The notes: generated by a model from the letters alone, not told the origin. Numbered from the stretch's first letter, positions 15,488 to 26,144 are shown. The stretch is DNA of 64,000 nucleotides from Chitinophagales bacterium (GCA_017303875.1 JAFLBP010000016.1:90376-154375); one strand, 5' to 3'. Numbers and translations are program-made.

Positions 15488-16447
15488 TTAAAACCCGATC
15501 GGGTTCTGTACTTCCCCTTGATCGGGCGGATTGATGATGTATCGAATAGCGGCTTCCACCGTGCCGTTGTTGAATTTACGCAGGCGGGTCATGCCAATAT
15601 CATACGAAAGCCCGATGTACAGACTTTTGCTGGCCTGAATACCGGAAATGACATCTACACTTTCGCCGAAGCCGCGCACGTCGCCACCGGTTCGATACGT
15701 AAGGCCGAGGTAAAATTTATTGTCGTAGTCGGCCATGACGTTAAAATCCAGGTCTAAAGGGGCATAAAAAGCATAACGCAGGAGAATTTGCGGCTCAATA
15801 TCAATTTTTGCGGCTGGCTCCAGTACAAATCCGCCCATCATATTGAGGTGAATGGACTCCCTGCTCAGTTCGCTGCCGAAGTCGGCATTGTCGTAGCTGC
15901 TGCGTGCCAGACGGTGTGCCGCGCCACTGATATACCATTGTTCGTTGCCGGAGCGGAAATAAAACCCGGCGCCAAAATTGACGGTGAGTTTGTTTTGCGC
16001 CTCCTGCGGAATGGCATTGTCGGTTTGAATCTGGTCGGATGCCCTGAGGCTTGGGTCGGCCCAGTTGATGGCATATTGCCGGATGCTGATACGCAGGCCG
16101 GTATACAATTCGCCTTTATTGACCTTAAACTTGTAGGAATAAGACAAATCGCCGTTAAAAATGCGCGTAATCGCAGCCTTGGTCATGCCTAAATTAAGCC
16201 CCAGGCCGAGGTTTTGCCCGAGCAATGGCTGCTGATAGCCCAGCATGGTGGTGGTCGGCGCACCTTCTATCCCGATCCACTGACTGCGGTGCGCGAGGTT
16301 CAGGATCGGAGAAGGAGAGGTTGCCGCAAAAGCCGGATTGTAATACAGCTTGTTTTGGTAAAATTGCGTAAACATCATTTCCTGCTGCGCCGCAAGCGGC
16401 GTCAGAAAGGCAAATGCGCTGATGATAATGGCGTAAACAAACTTCAT
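15488..16447 (-). CDS. PorP/SprF family type IX secretion outer-membrane protein
   Basis: This 319-residue outer-membrane protein of the PorP/SprF family has a signal peptide of about 20 residues. The hallmark N-terminus follows: QFYQNKLYYNPAFAA, then HRSQWIGIEGAPTT. Alternating beta-strand sequence continues to the C-terminal GFGESVDVISGIQ...YIGLSYDIGMTRLR. Such proteins assist secretion or anchoring of a partner carrying a type B (CHU_C) sorting domain and are commonly encoded beside it. Here the gene lies 24 bases downstream of the 2633-residue surface protein on the same strand, so the two almost surely work as a pair. Confidence 0.93.
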   Translation of the reverse strand: MKFVYAIIISAFAFLTPLAAQQEMMFTQFYQNKLYYNPAFAATSPSPILNLAHRSQWIGIEGAPTTTMLGYQQPLLGQNLGLGLNLGMTKAAITRIFNGDLSYSYKFKVNKGELYTGLRISIRQYAINWADPSLRASDQIQTDNAIPQEAQNKLTVNFGAGFYFRSGNEQWYISGAAHRLARSSYDNADFGSELSRESIHLNMMGGFVLEPAAKIDIEPQILLRYAFYAPLDLDFNVMADYDNKFYLGLTYRTGGDVRGFGESVDVISGIQASKSLYIGLSYDIGMTRLRKFNNGTVEAAIRYIINPPDQGEVQNPIGF

Positions 16448-16471
16448 GATTTTTAGTATTTTGGATGTTTG

Positions 16472-19400
16472 TTAACGTTGAATGATCAAAAAGCCGGTGC
16501 GGACAGCCGCAGCCTCATTTATTCTGACCACATAATAATAGGTGCCGGCGGGCAGTAATTGCCCTTTGTAGCGACCGTCCCAGTTGTTGTTGTAAGGCTT
16601 GGCGTGAAAGACCTGATCGCCCCATTGGTTAAAAATGATGACTTCGCTTTCAATGGCCCCATCGCCTTCCAGACAACTGATTTTAAAGGTCTCGTTCAAG
16701 GGGTCGCCGTTGGGCGTAATAATGCTTGGAATCAGGCAATCGTCGGGCGATTCGGTAAAGAAAAAGACGTTTTGCCGTATACAATTACTTGCGTCGGGGC
16801 ATTGTACGTTGCAGATTTCATAAACCAACTGGTCGACACCCGAAAAGCCGGTGGCTGGCTGATATTCAAAAATGCCGGTTGCCAATTCCCTGAAAATGGA
16901 GCTGTGTTTTGGCGGATCAATGACGGTGAGTTTGTACTGACTTGGCAATTGATCGTTCAGCAGCGCATTAATACTTCCTTTGGCGCCAAAGCTCAGGCGC
17001 AGGGTGTCGGCTTTAAGAGAAGGTTCTACATTGTACGTAATGATTACCGTATCGCGGGAGCGGTTCCCGCATTCACCGTCATTTTTTACCCAATAAAAAA
17101 CATTGGGGCCTGAATTCAGGTCGCAAACGGAAGTTGCCGGCGAAAATGGGTTGGTAATAAATGCGTTCGGATTGGCGCTAAACCACTCTCCGCGCTCGTG
17201 GGAGCCGAGTGGCAGGGCCTGTAAAGCCGCACAGGAGTCGTTGCCGCAAAGAGTCTGGTCGTTACCTGCAAACGCGTCGGTATTGTAGGTGGTAATCCAG
17301 AGGGTGTCGGTACTTACGCCACAACCAATATTGGCCAAACTCCAGAAAAACAGAAAACTCCCGCCATTATTCGGGATATTGACCGCGGTAGCATTCGGGT
17401 TATTCGGATTTTGAATCTGAATATTCAGCGCTGTCTGACTGGTAGGTTGCGACCACGAGCCGTTTGAATAAAGCCCTTGCGTAGCACTCAGCGGCAAGCT
17501 GTTGCTGAAACAAAGGGTGTCGTTCGGGCCGGCAATGGCCGTCTCCGGACTGACCACCGTGACCGCAATTTCATCCGAGCTGTAATTCACGCAGGCGCCA
17601 TTGCTCAAAGACCAGCGATAGCGGTATACCTGTCCGGCCAGCGCACCCGAAACAAGTGTCGAGTTGCTGTCGGGGTTAGAGATTGTAGTCGGCGCGCCAG
17701 CCACTTGTGTCCATAAGGCTGTACCCACGCTGGGCAACACAGCGTTGATCATAAACGGATTGGTGACGCAGGCGTTGAAGTCGAGGTCGGTCAGCGCACT
17801 GTTCGACGGCACGGTATCCACCTGTACACCGATGTTGTTCGAGGGATTGGATTTGCAGCCGTTCAGCGTTGCTACCACATAAAAGGTATTGACGCCGGAA
17901 GCCAGGCCTGTAAGGGCTGAGGTTTCATAAGGCGAAGCACTGATGGCCGGACTGATGGGAAGGTTGGTCTGCGCGTTGAACCACTGGTAGGTGGCGCCCG
18001 AAGTGCCCTGCGTAAAACTCAGGCTCAGGGTATCGGGTTGTTGTTTGCAAACGGCGAGCGTTGGTTGGGCAAATGGCGTTTGCGGACGCGGTTTTACCAC
18101 CACTGTAATGGGTTCGCTGGGTTGGGAGCGGCAGCCATCCAGCTCCGATTCTACTAAGTAGGTGCCTGAAAAAGCAGTCGTCGCATTGGGAATGGAGGGC
18201 GTGGCGCCGGTAGAAGACCAGGTGCCATCCGTTTTTTTCCAGAAATAAGTATAGCTGCCCTGCGGGTTATTAAGCTGAAACTGGATGGTTTCTCCGGCGC
18301 AGACAGGACTGTTGGCCGAAGCAATGGGCTGGTTGGGTTGAGGCTTCAGCACAACATTGACACTGGCCGAAACCGGTGAAAGACAGTTGTCTTCCAGTAC
18401 CTGAACGGTCCATTGTCCGGCAAATTGAGAATTTAGTGCCGCAATGAAAAAATTGGGCTGTGTCGTCTGGAATTCGTTGCTGCTCCTCACCCAAGTGTAA
18501 GTCACATTGCCACTATATTGGTTGCTGTTGCCTACGATGAGGTTGACCGGCTCGCCAATACAAACTGGCAAAGGGGTATTGATAACGGGCGACACGGGTA
18601 CATCCTGGGTGTTTACTTCAACGGTTTTTTGAAGGGAAACACAACCAAAGGCATCTTTTACCCTAAGGTTGTAAGGGCCACTTTTACTTTCGTTAAAATT
18701 GCTGACAACCGGACTCAGAAGGGTCGACATAAAGCCCTGCGGCCCCGTCCAGGTATACATAAACGGCGTATTCAGCGAAGTAATAGACGGCACCAGGGTA
18801 ACACTTGTGTTGCCCGGCGCACAAACGGGCGCATTATGGGTAATTGTGTCAATTTTCGGCGGTGCAATCACCAACACATTCACGGAAGCTGTGCCGGAAC
18901 AGCCGTTACTGCTGGTCGCCGTTACCTGGTAATTCCCGGCTGTGGGATTCAGTACTACCGGATTTTGTACACAATCGTTGTAGGTGTTTGGTCCCGTCCA
19001 GCACCAGGTCAGCGAAGCTGCCGGCAAATCTGCATTGGCGCTAAGTTTCAGGGTGTCACCTACGCAAACGCGCAACAACGGTGGTGCGCTCACTAATGGA
19101 TACGATTGTACGGAAATATTGAAAGGCAGGGAAGCGTCTGAGGAACATCCGGCCTGCTCTACTCTTACGACCCAATTGCCATTGTCCGACAGTTGAAGAT
19201 TGTTCAACTGGATATAATTAGCAGTATACGTCACCGTATCCCGGGTCATATTCGGCGATTGCCAGGTGAACGTGCCTGTTCCGACATTGCCCGCCGTCAG
19301 GGTAACACTGTTGCCCACACAAACGGCCGATAAACCACTGATTTGCGGTTGTGCCGGCTTGGTCTTAACCGTTACCTGCACCGGAACAGGCGCCGAGGTG

Positions 19401-22400
19401 CAACCGTTTTGTGTAACACGCAGGAAATAAACGCCTTCGTGCAGGCTCTTTACCGCAGCGTTGGTTACCAGGGGGTATTGCTGGTTGTTGCTAAAACTGC
19501 TGGGGCCGCTCCATTGATACTGAAGCCCGGGAACAGGGCTGCCAAGGCGAATCAGCTCCCCTTCGCACACTACAATCTGATCATTTTCCACAACCGCCAC
19601 CGGCAAGGCATTTACCTGTACGGTTCTGATATTGGAATTGATGGAAGTACAGTTATTGCCGGAAACTACAACAAAATATTGGTATGTGCCCGGGCTAAGG
19701 TTGTTCAGGGTATATTGCGGGGCACTTGTATTGGCTAAAAAGGTTTCACTGCCAGGCAAACCTAAATACCAGGTGTAACTGACATTCTGCCCGTTGTACG
19801 TATCGGTCGATAACACGATGCTTTGGCCAGCGCAATACTGACCGCTAACGCTGTTAATATTCAATACCGGAGCGCCGGGAAGGTTGAGCAGGTCGACGGT
19901 AACGGCGCCGGTAGCAGTACAGCCGGTAAAACCGGTTAAGCGGACGGTATATGTCCCTTCATTGATATTTTGTGCATTGGCTAAGGTCGGGTTTTCCTGA
20001 TTATTACTCCACATATTAGGCCCGCTCCAGGCGTAAGCGTATATGTTCGGCCCGGGGTTGTCGGGTGGATTGGCCATCAGTTCCAGTACGCCGCCTTCAC
20101 ATACAGGCGTATAGGTGGGCATCGGCGCAGAAATTTCCACTTTGATGAGGGCCGTACATTGACCCGTGTTGCCGGAACTGTCCGTAACAGTCAGGATGAT
20201 GGGGTAGTTGTTCGGCGCCTGGTTGCAGGTAAAGGTGGTTTGCGACAGCGAGAAGCTCAGGTTGGCAGCCGGGGTGCAGTTGTCGCTGCTGTTATTGTTA
20301 ATTTCCGCCGGCGTCAGGGTGTAATTTTGTAAACCGGAAGGACTGGTAAAAATAGTTCGCGTATTACACTTGGCAATTGGCTTGATGGTATCGCGCACGG
20401 TGAGCTGGAAATTAGTCTGGCCGATATTGCCGCTGTTGTCGCTTGCCTGATAGGTTACGGTATATACGCCGGGCGGCAGGGCTACCTGCGTCTGTGCGCC
20501 GCTCAGTGATCCGCTGGCTACCGGCACCGAGTTTTTGGTGATGGCGTAGCTGATATTGGCGTAATTGTATTCCAGAATGGCTTGCAGGGTGCTTTCTCCA
20601 TCATAACCATTGCCGTCAAGGGATCCGCAGTTATTGATAAAAGTAGAAAAAATTCCCAAATCGCGGTTGGCCGTTGCGGTAAATGTCGCGCTGCCATTGG
20701 CTGCCCAGGCGTTGATTTGCGCAGCCGTTACCGGGATAAGACTTTCAAATAATGCCGTACAGTCGGTACCGCCACTGTTGATAGCGGTATTGCCGACAGG
20801 CAGATTGCCCTCATCCTGTACGCTGAAAAATTCACCCGATTCATTGTTTTCACCCCAATGACGAATGCGCAACACGCCGTTTCCAACTGCATTGGGTATC
20901 AGGCCGGCCAAAGGCAGTACGGTTGCTTGCGGCACGGTATCTACATCCGGATCGTACTCAAAGCGGATCGGAATCACTGCCGAAACGGCGCTTACATTGC
21001 CGGTAAAGGCGCAGTTGTCGGATAAATTCGGGAAGGGCAGGGTAAAATCTGCAATACAATTGCTGTTGCCCACATAAGCCGTTTGCGATGCTATACCGGC
21101 AAAAACCGGCTTTTCATTGTCAATTACTGTAAAATTAAAAGCAGCAGTGCTGCTGTTGCCCCTGCAATCGCTCGCCCGATAGGTCAATGTATGCGCGCCG
21201 GTGCTCAAAAAAGTTGAAGGATTGCCCGCATAAGGCTGAAAAGGCCCGTTATCAATGCGATACTCCACGGCTACCGAGCCGCCTTGTGTGCGGTAGGTAT
21301 AAGTTAAGGCTGCGCGCGCACGACGACCCGGACAAACCGGATTTACCGCCGCAGAACCTGTGCCGTTGGGCGCCAGTCGGAGGGTGAGCACGCCATCGGC
21401 CATCCATTGATTCAGGGCGCTTGCACTCAGGCTTAATATTTTAGCCGAGTTGCCGCATTGCGACGGCGCCAGCGCGGTAGTGCCCAGCAGCTGGTTGTTT
21501 TCATCAAGTATATAGAAAAATTCGGTCGGGTCATTTGCATCCGCATTATCCAGGAAAATACTCAAAGAGGGGTTGCCGATGACTGGATTTAGCGGCAGGT
21601 TGTTGGGTGGCGTCCATTGAAAAACCACGGTGTCTACCGGAAGGCCCGTTATATTGACCGCGTTTTCCAGCGCTGCTGTATCGCGCAGAATGACACTGGC
21701 CGAGCCGGCACTACAATCGTCAAGTACGCTTAAAGGCGCAGGAATATTAAAATTAACCCCGCAAAGTCCCGGTGTATTGGGCACCGACGATAAAACCGGT
21801 GTTTGTATTTGCGGCGGCACCACATCATCCACATAAATCATTTGTGTGCCTTTGCGGGTGTTACCGCAATTGTCCACGGCCGTCCATTCCCGACGTATAA
21901 AATAATCCGACCAATGTTCGCAATTGTTGGGGTCGGGGTCGTTCAGAATGGTTTCGGTGAAGGAAAACGCAACGCTGTTGTCGCAGTTGTCGGTGCCGGT
22001 CATGCTCGCCAGGGCTGGTGGCGCCGGAATGCTCAGGCATTGTACCGTGATGTCGGCCGGCACATTGGTGAGTATCGGCGCTACGGTATCAATTCGGATA
22101 ATGTTCTGTACAAAAGTGCCCGGATTGCCACATACATCCTGCGCTGTCCAAACCCGACGAATAGTGTCGCTGTTGGCACAAACACCTGCCAGAATTACTT
22201 CGTTGCTCACAACGGCCGCCGAAACGGGCGAGCCGCAGGCATCGCTACCCACAGGCGCAGGCACAAGCAAAGGCGCGCTGCACAAGAGCGTGGTGTCGGC
22301 CAGACCATTCAGTACGGGCGCCTGGTTGTCGATCACCGTAATTACCTGAGTAGCCGTTCGGGTTCTGCCGCAGTCGTCGGTCGCCGTAAAGGTGCGCAGA

Positions 22401-24373
22401 ATGGTATAGGTATAATGGCTGCAAAGATTGGGGTCGGGATTTTGATTGGAAACCGTTTGCGTCGTGATGCTCAACACGGCGCCGCAGGCGTCGTCGGCAC
22501 TAATATCAATATTCTGAACCGGTACGGGTGGCAGCACAAACGTGTCGCAACGGAAGGTAAGCGCCGCCGGCACAAGGGTAAACACCGGCCCGCTGGTATC
22601 GCGCACCTGAAAGGTCTGAATGGCAGTGCTGGTATTGCCGCAATCGTCGGTAGCCAGCCAGTCGACGCGCACATCATAAATGCCCGCACAGCTCTGGTTC
22701 AGTATGGTTTTGGTAAACGTCAGGCTGACGTTGGCATCACAGTTGTCGGAAGTACTGGCGGTCGGTACTGCCGGCTCCTGGTTCGGACAATAAATCGTGA
22801 CCACCGGATCAAAGCCGCTGATGCTGGGCGGTGTGAGGTCGGTAATGCTGAAGCGCAGCGTTTTTGCGCCGATATTGCCGCAGCCGTCGGTCGCGCGGAA
22901 AGTCACATCCACAAACCAGTTGCAGCTGTTGGCCTGAATAGCGGGGTAAGGGCCGGCGCCGAAATTGCCGGAACCGCTGTTGCCGGTAGAAGTGAGCCAG
23001 GAGAAATTCGTCCAACTCGCTTGCGTGCAATCATCGGTAAACGTCGCATTGCCCTGGGCATTGATCCAGGCTTGCAGGTCGCTCTGGTCGTCGCCACCAC
23101 CACATTCTTCTGTAATATTGTTGCCGCTGATCACCGGTGCCAGGGTATCGCGCAGGATAAAGGCAACGTCTCCGGCCGAGGTCGTCTGCCCGCAGGCGTC
23201 AGTGGTTCTGAATTCCACCAGTACCGAACCGCGCACGCGGTCAAAGCTTTGTGCATCAATGGTTTGTGTGGCGCAGGAATTGTTCAGGCTGCTTAAAAAT
23301 GCTGCGGTAATTTGCGCCGAATCCTGCTCCACGCCGCCGATATACATTTTGTGGACGAGCATGTTGTCGGGCGTGCAGGAGTCTTGCACAACCGAACCGG
23401 CCCGATTGCTGATCCATTGTGCCAGCTCGGCCGTATAGGTATTTGCGGGTTTACAAAAAGTAACTTTTGTTTGAGGCGCTGTGGCCACATACGGCGCTTC
23501 ATTGTCGAAAGTGCTGAAAGTGGCGGTCGTGAGACGGATAAAATTACAATTATCCGTTACCCGGAAAGTTACGGTAATGGGCATTGGGCAGCCGGGCGGG
23601 AAATTTGCCGGCGCATTATTGGTGTAGGCTTTAATGCCCGAGCCGTCGGTAGCCGTAAAATTAGCCATTTGCGTCGACAGCCAATTGTTCCAGGCACCGG
23701 GTAGCAGCTCACAAGGCGCACTGCCATTCACGGGAGCTACGGTAATGACGGGCTGAATACTGTCTTTGTAAATGACAACCGATTGTGTAAAAACGGAGGT
23801 GTTGCCTGCCAAATCTTCGGCAATCCAGGTGCGGAAAAAAGTGCCCTGCTCGCAGGTGTCGGGTATCGTGCCGCTTTCGCTGTACGTCACCACAATTTGC
23901 GGAGTAGGCGTACAGTTATCGGAAACCGGAACATTCGGCGGGGGCGTCAATTGTACTACCGAAGCCAGCACCAGCGGATTGTCTATCCCCACCGTGTTGA
24001 ATATCGGCGCCGTCGCATCCACAAACTGAATGGTATAGGGGAAAGAAAAAGAATGCCCCTGATCATCTTCTACATACCAATAGGCCAATACCGTCGCAGG
24101 CGCAACAAAACCATCGGTGATGGAAAATCCGGAATTGGCAGGGTCAAATTGAGACACTGTAATGGTAGCGCCAACAGCTGAGGTGACGGTAGGCGTCGGC
24201 GCGGTCTGGAAGGTAGCCGAGCACAGCGGCCCGACTGATCGCGTATTGGGAACGGGTGGTGAAAAATTAAAAAATCCGGACTGTGCCCGAAGGCCCGTCA
24301 TAGTACAAAGGGCCAACAGGATTGCACCTGCGAGCCGACCACCAGTTTGCTTGAAAAATCGGTTTTTTCGCAT
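16472..24373 (-). CDS. Giant T9SS-exported surface protein with HYR/Ig-like repeats and CHU_C domain
   Basis: At 2633 residues this is the largest gene in the window. After a signal peptide (about 1-30), the first half has about a dozen repeated beta-sandwich units. Each carries a D-x-x-x-P-V/I and DNC/DDCGN pattern, as in HYR domains of surface adhesins. The second half has Ig/PKD-like units with the Y-x-W-x-G/T-P and V-C-x-G/N-x-x-x-L signatures. The last 90 residues (IITPNGD...IFNQWGDQVF...NWDGRYKGQLLPAGTYYY) form the CHU_C type B sorting domain. It is likely a gliding or attachment adhesin, co-transcribed with the PorP/SprF gene. Cys pairs recur in most units. Confidence 0.92.
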   Translation of the reverse strand: MRKNRFFKQTGGRLAGAILLALCTMTGLRAQSGFFNFSPPVPNTRSVGPLCSATFQTAPTPTVTSAVGATITVSQFDPANSGFSITDGFVAPATVLAYWYVEDDQGHSFSFPYTIQFVDATAPIFNTVGIDNPLVLASVVQLTPPPNVPVSDNCTPTPQIVVTYSESGTIPDTCEQGTFFRTWIAEDLAGNTSVFTQSVVIYKDSIQPVITVAPVNGSAPCELLPGAWNNWLSTQMANFTATDGSGIKAYTNNAPANFPPGCPMPITVTFRVTDNCNFIRLTTATFSTFDNEAPYVATAPQTKVTFCKPANTYTAELAQWISNRAGSVVQDSCTPDNMLVHKMYIGGVEQDSAQITAAFLSSLNNSCATQTIDAQSFDRVRGSVLVEFRTTDACGQTTSAGDVAFILRDTLAPVISGNNITEECGGGDDQSDLQAWINAQGNATFTDDCTQASWTNFSWLTSTGNSGSGNFGAGPYPAIQANSCNWFVDVTFRATDGCGNIGAKTLRFSITDLTPPSISGFDPVVTIYCPNQEPAVPTASTSDNCDANVSLTFTKTILNQSCAGIYDVRVDWLATDDCGNTSTAIQTFQVRDTSGPVFTLVPAALTFRCDTFVLPPVPVQNIDISADDACGAVLSITTQTVSNQNPDPNLCSHYTYTILRTFTATDDCGRTRTATQVITVIDNQAPVLNGLADTTLLCSAPLLVPAPVGSDACGSPVSAAVVSNEVILAGVCANSDTIRRVWTAQDVCGNPGTFVQNIIRIDTVAPILTNVPADITVQCLSIPAPPALASMTGTDNCDNSVAFSFTETILNDPDPNNCEHWSDYFIRREWTAVDNCGNTRKGTQMIYVDDVVPPQIQTPVLSSVPNTPGLCGVNFNIPAPLSVLDDCSAGSASVILRDTAALENAVNITGLPVDTVVFQWTPPNNLPLNPVIGNPSLSIFLDNADANDPTEFFYILDENNQLLGTTALAPSQCGNSAKILSLSASALNQWMADGVLTLRLAPNGTGSAAVNPVCPGRRARAALTYTYRTQGGSVAVEYRIDNGPFQPYAGNPSTFLSTGAHTLTYRASDCRGNSSTAAFNFTVIDNEKPVFAGIASQTAYVGNSNCIADFTLPFPNLSDNCAFTGNVSAVSAVIPIRFEYDPDVDTVPQATVLPLAGLIPNAVGNGVLRIRHWGENNESGEFFSVQDEGNLPVGNTAINSGGTDCTALFESLIPVTAAQINAWAANGSATFTATANRDLGIFSTFINNCGSLDGNGYDGESTLQAILEYNYANISYAITKNSVPVASGSLSGAQTQVALPPGVYTVTYQASDNSGNIGQTNFQLTVRDTIKPIAKCNTRTIFTSPSGLQNYTLTPAEINNNSSDNCTPAANLSFSLSQTTFTCNQAPNNYPIILTVTDSSGNTGQCTALIKVEISAPMPTYTPVCEGGVLELMANPPDNPGPNIYAYAWSGPNMWSNNQENPTLANAQNINEGTYTVRLTGFTGCTATGAVTVDLLNLPGAPVLNINSVSGQYCAGQSIVLSTDTYNGQNVSYTWYLGLPGSETFLANTSAPQYTLNNLSPGTYQYFVVVSGNNCTSINSNIRTVQVNALPVAVVENDQIVVCEGELIRLGSPVPGLQYQWSGPSSFSNNQQYPLVTNAAVKSLHEGVYFLRVTQNGCTSAPVPVQVTVKTKPAQPQISGLSAVCVGNSVTLTAGNVGTGTFTWQSPNMTRDTVTYTANYIQLNNLQLSDNGNWVVRVEQAGCSSDASLPFNISVQSYPLVSAPPLLRVCVGDTLKLSANADLPAASLTWCWTGPNTYNDCVQNPVVLNPTAGNYQVTATSSNGCSGTASVNVLVIAPPKIDTITHNAPVCAPGNTSVTLVPSITSLNTPFMYTWTGPQGFMSTLLSPVVSNFNESKSGPYNLRVKDAFGCVSLQKTVEVNTQDVPVSPVINTPLPVCIGEPVNLIVGNSNQYSGNVTYTWVRSSNEFQTTQPNFFIAALNSQFAGQWTVQVLEDNCLSPVSASVNVVLKPQPNQPIASANSPVCAGETIQFQLNNPQGSYTYFWKKTDGTWSSTGATPSIPNATTAFSGTYLVESELDGCRSQPSEPITVVVKPRPQTPFAQPTLAVCKQQPDTLSLSFTQGTSGATYQWFNAQTNLPISPAISASPYETSALTGLASGVNTFYVVATLNGCKSNPSNNIGVQVDTVPSNSALTDLDFNACVTNPFMINAVLPSVGTALWTQVAGAPTTISNPDSNSTLVSGALAGQVYRYRWSLSNGACVNYSSDEIAVTVVSPETAIAGPNDTLCFSNSLPLSATQGLYSNGSWSQPTSQTALNIQIQNPNNPNATAVNIPNNGGSFLFFWSLANIGCGVSTDTLWITTYNTDAFAGNDQTLCGNDSCAALQALPLGSHERGEWFSANPNAFITNPFSPATSVCDLNSGPNVFYWVKNDGECGNRSRDTVIITYNVEPSLKADTLRLSFGAKGSINALLNDQLPSQYKLTVIDPPKHSSIFRELATGIFEYQPATGFSGVDQLVYEICNVQCPDASNCIRQNVFFFTESPDDCLIPSIITPNGDPLNETFKISCLEGDGAIESEVIIFNQWGDQVFHAKPYNNNWDGRYKGQLLPAGTYYYVVRINEAAAVRTGFLIIQR

Positions 24374-24455
24374 ATTGAAACATGATTCTTACGGGAAATG
24401 TCTCAGGGATTAAAAAAAAGAATTCACCGGTTTTTATTTGAAAATATTTAAACAG

Positions 24456-24489
24456 CTTGAATATCAAACATTTACGTAAAATATTCAAG
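24456..24489. promoter_or_regulatory. Palindrome between gltX and the giant surface protein
   Basis: CTTGAATAT (24456-24464) and ATATTCAAG (24481-24489) are perfect inverted copies. The loop itself contains the palindrome TTTACGTAAA. It begins 83 bases upstream of the surface protein start, on the promoter side, and lacks a U-run, so an operator is more likely than a terminator. Confidence 0.4.
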
Positions 24490-24501
24490 CCGAAAACGAT
24501 C

Positions 24502-26007
24502 TTATCCGGCATGCTGCATTAATGCGCGCAAACGCTGTACCATTTCTTCACGGCCAAGCAAGGCCGCCATGTCAAAAACGGCCGGGCCTTTCATGGTGCC
24601 GGCCAGCGCAATGCGCAATAAGGGCAACAAATCGCCCGGCTTGATACCGCGTTCCTGCATAAAAGCTTTTACCGCTTCTTCCAAAGGCTGGGCCTCAAAA
24701 GGCTCCTGTGCTTCCACTACCGGAATGAGGGCAGTAAAGTTTTCAGCAGCCTGTGCCGACCATTTTTTCTGCAAAGTCTCGTCGTCGTATTGGCGTACAC
24801 CCTCGAAGAGATAATACCCCTGTTCGACGAAATCAGGCAGAAAGGTCACACGCTCCTTCATCAGGGCCACCGCGCCTTCTACATATTCCTTACAGACGTC
24901 GTACCCTTTTTCGGCGATGTAGGGTGCAATCAGTTCGGCCAGGTGGGCATTGTCGGCCGATTGAATATATTTCTGGTTGAACCACTTCGCTTTTTCATAG
25001 TCGAAGCGGGCGCCGCCTTTGCTAATATGGTCGAGGGAAAACGCTGCGATCAGCTCCTCCATATTAAAAATCTCCTGATCGCCGCCCGGGTGCCAGCCCA
25101 GCAGAGCCAGGAAATTGACTACCGCTTCGGGCAGGAAGCCGGTATTGTCGAAACCGTCGAAGCTATCCTGCGCAGTTTCCCCTTTCCAGGCCAACGGAAA
25201 CACCGGCATGCCGAACTGGGCGCCGTCGCGTTTGCTCAGTTTGCCATTGCCTACCGGTTTGAGGATGAGCGGCAGGTGCGAAAAGCGCGGCATGGTATCA
25301 CTCCACCCAAATCCTTCATACAGCAGTACGTGGTGGGCGGTACTGGGCAGCCATTCTTCACCGCGAATCACATGGGTAATTTCCATGAGGTGATCATCAA
25401 CGATGTTGGCGAGGTGGTAAGTCGGCATGCCGTCGGCTTTAAGGAGCACCTTGTCGTCGAGTTCGCTGCTTTGAAATACGACGCGGCCGCGGATGAGGTC
25501 GTCCACAATAATTTCGCGGCCCGGCATTACTTTGAGGCGCACGACAAAAGGTGCGCCCGACTGTATACGTGCTTCGGCAGTTGCTATGCCGCTTACGAGG
25601 CTGTTGTCGAGGCTTTCGCGGGTGCGGAAATTGCAGGTAAAGTTTTCTTCCGATGCGCGGCGGGCATCCAGCGCTTCGGGCGTGTCGAAGGCGTAGTAGG
25701 CGTGGCCGCGTTGAACCAGCTCGTGTGCGTATTGTTGATAAAGCGCTTTGCGATCGCTCTGGCGGTAGGGACCGAAATTGCCGCCGAACTCCTGACCCTC
25801 GTCGGGAAGCAGCCCAACCCATTTTAAAGCATTGATAATGTATGCCTCCGCACCCGGCACATAGCGGGTCTGGTCGGTATCCTCAATACGAAGAATAAAG
25901 GTGCCGCCATGATGACGGGCAAAAAGGTAATTGTACAACGCTGTACGAATGCCACCAATATGTAAAGCGCCGGTGGGCGAAGGCGCAAATCGAACTCTTA
26001 CAGACAT
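24502..26007 (-). CDS. gltX: Glutamyl-tRNA synthetase
   Basis: A cytosolic class I aminoacyl-tRNA synthetase of 501 residues that charges tRNA-Glu. The HIGH-type motif is in APSPTGALHIGG (8-19), FILRIEDTDQTR is the glutamate-contacting block, and KLSKRDG is the KMSKS loop. The C-terminal third is the helical anticodon-binding domain. The ATG at 26007 gives the usual MSVRVRFAPSPTG start. Whether it is discriminating (Glu only) or also charges tRNA-Gln cannot be decided by eye. The surface-protein gene follows on the same strand after 128 bases. Confidence 0.97.
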   Translation of the reverse strand: MSVRVRFAPSPTGALHIGGIRTALYNYLFARHHGGTFILRIEDTDQTRYVPGAEAYIINALKWVGLLPDEGQEFGGNFGPYRQSDRKALYQQYAHELVQRGHAYYAFDTPEALDARRASEENFTCNFRTRESLDNSLVSGIATAEARIQSGAPFVVRLKVMPGREIIVDDLIRGRVVFQSSELDDKVLLKADGMPTYHLANIVDDHLMEITHVIRGEEWLPSTAHHVLLYEGFGWSDTMPRFSHLPLILKPVGNGKLSKRDGAQFGMPVFPLAWKGETAQDSFDGFDNTGFLPEAVVNFLALLGWHPGGDQEIFNMEELIAAFSLDHISKGGARFDYEKAKWFNQKYIQSADNAHLAELIAPYIAEKGYDVCKEYVEGAVALMKERVTFLPDFVEQGYYLFEGVRQYDDETLQKKWSAQAAENFTALIPVVEAQEPFEAQPLEEAVKAFMQERGIKPGDLLPLLRIALAGTMKGPAVFDMAALLGREEMVQRLRALMQHAG

Positions 26008-26065
26008 TTGAAAGTGAATTGTAGCCCTGAAACAAGATCCAGGGAAAAGGCGTGGAAATCCGTTG

Positions 26066-26073
26066 CAAAATTA
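26066..26073 (-). promoter_or_regulatory. -7 box (TAATTTTG) upstream of gltX
   Basis: On the minus strand TAATTTTG matches TAnnTTTG exactly and lies about 60 bases before the gltX start. No good -33 TTTG was found, so support is moderate. Confidence 0.4.
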
Positions 26074-26144
26074 TGCCTTTTCTCTTAAAAATGCCGACAT
26101 TAGCATATCATTGTGCCGACTTTGACCAATAACGGCGAATTCCG

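Noticed and set aside
21803..23296. 497-residue ORF antisense to the giant surface protein
   Set aside because: It has low-complexity composition (Arg, His, Gly rich) and no domain pattern, and several parallel shadow frames exist in the same GC-rich repeat region.
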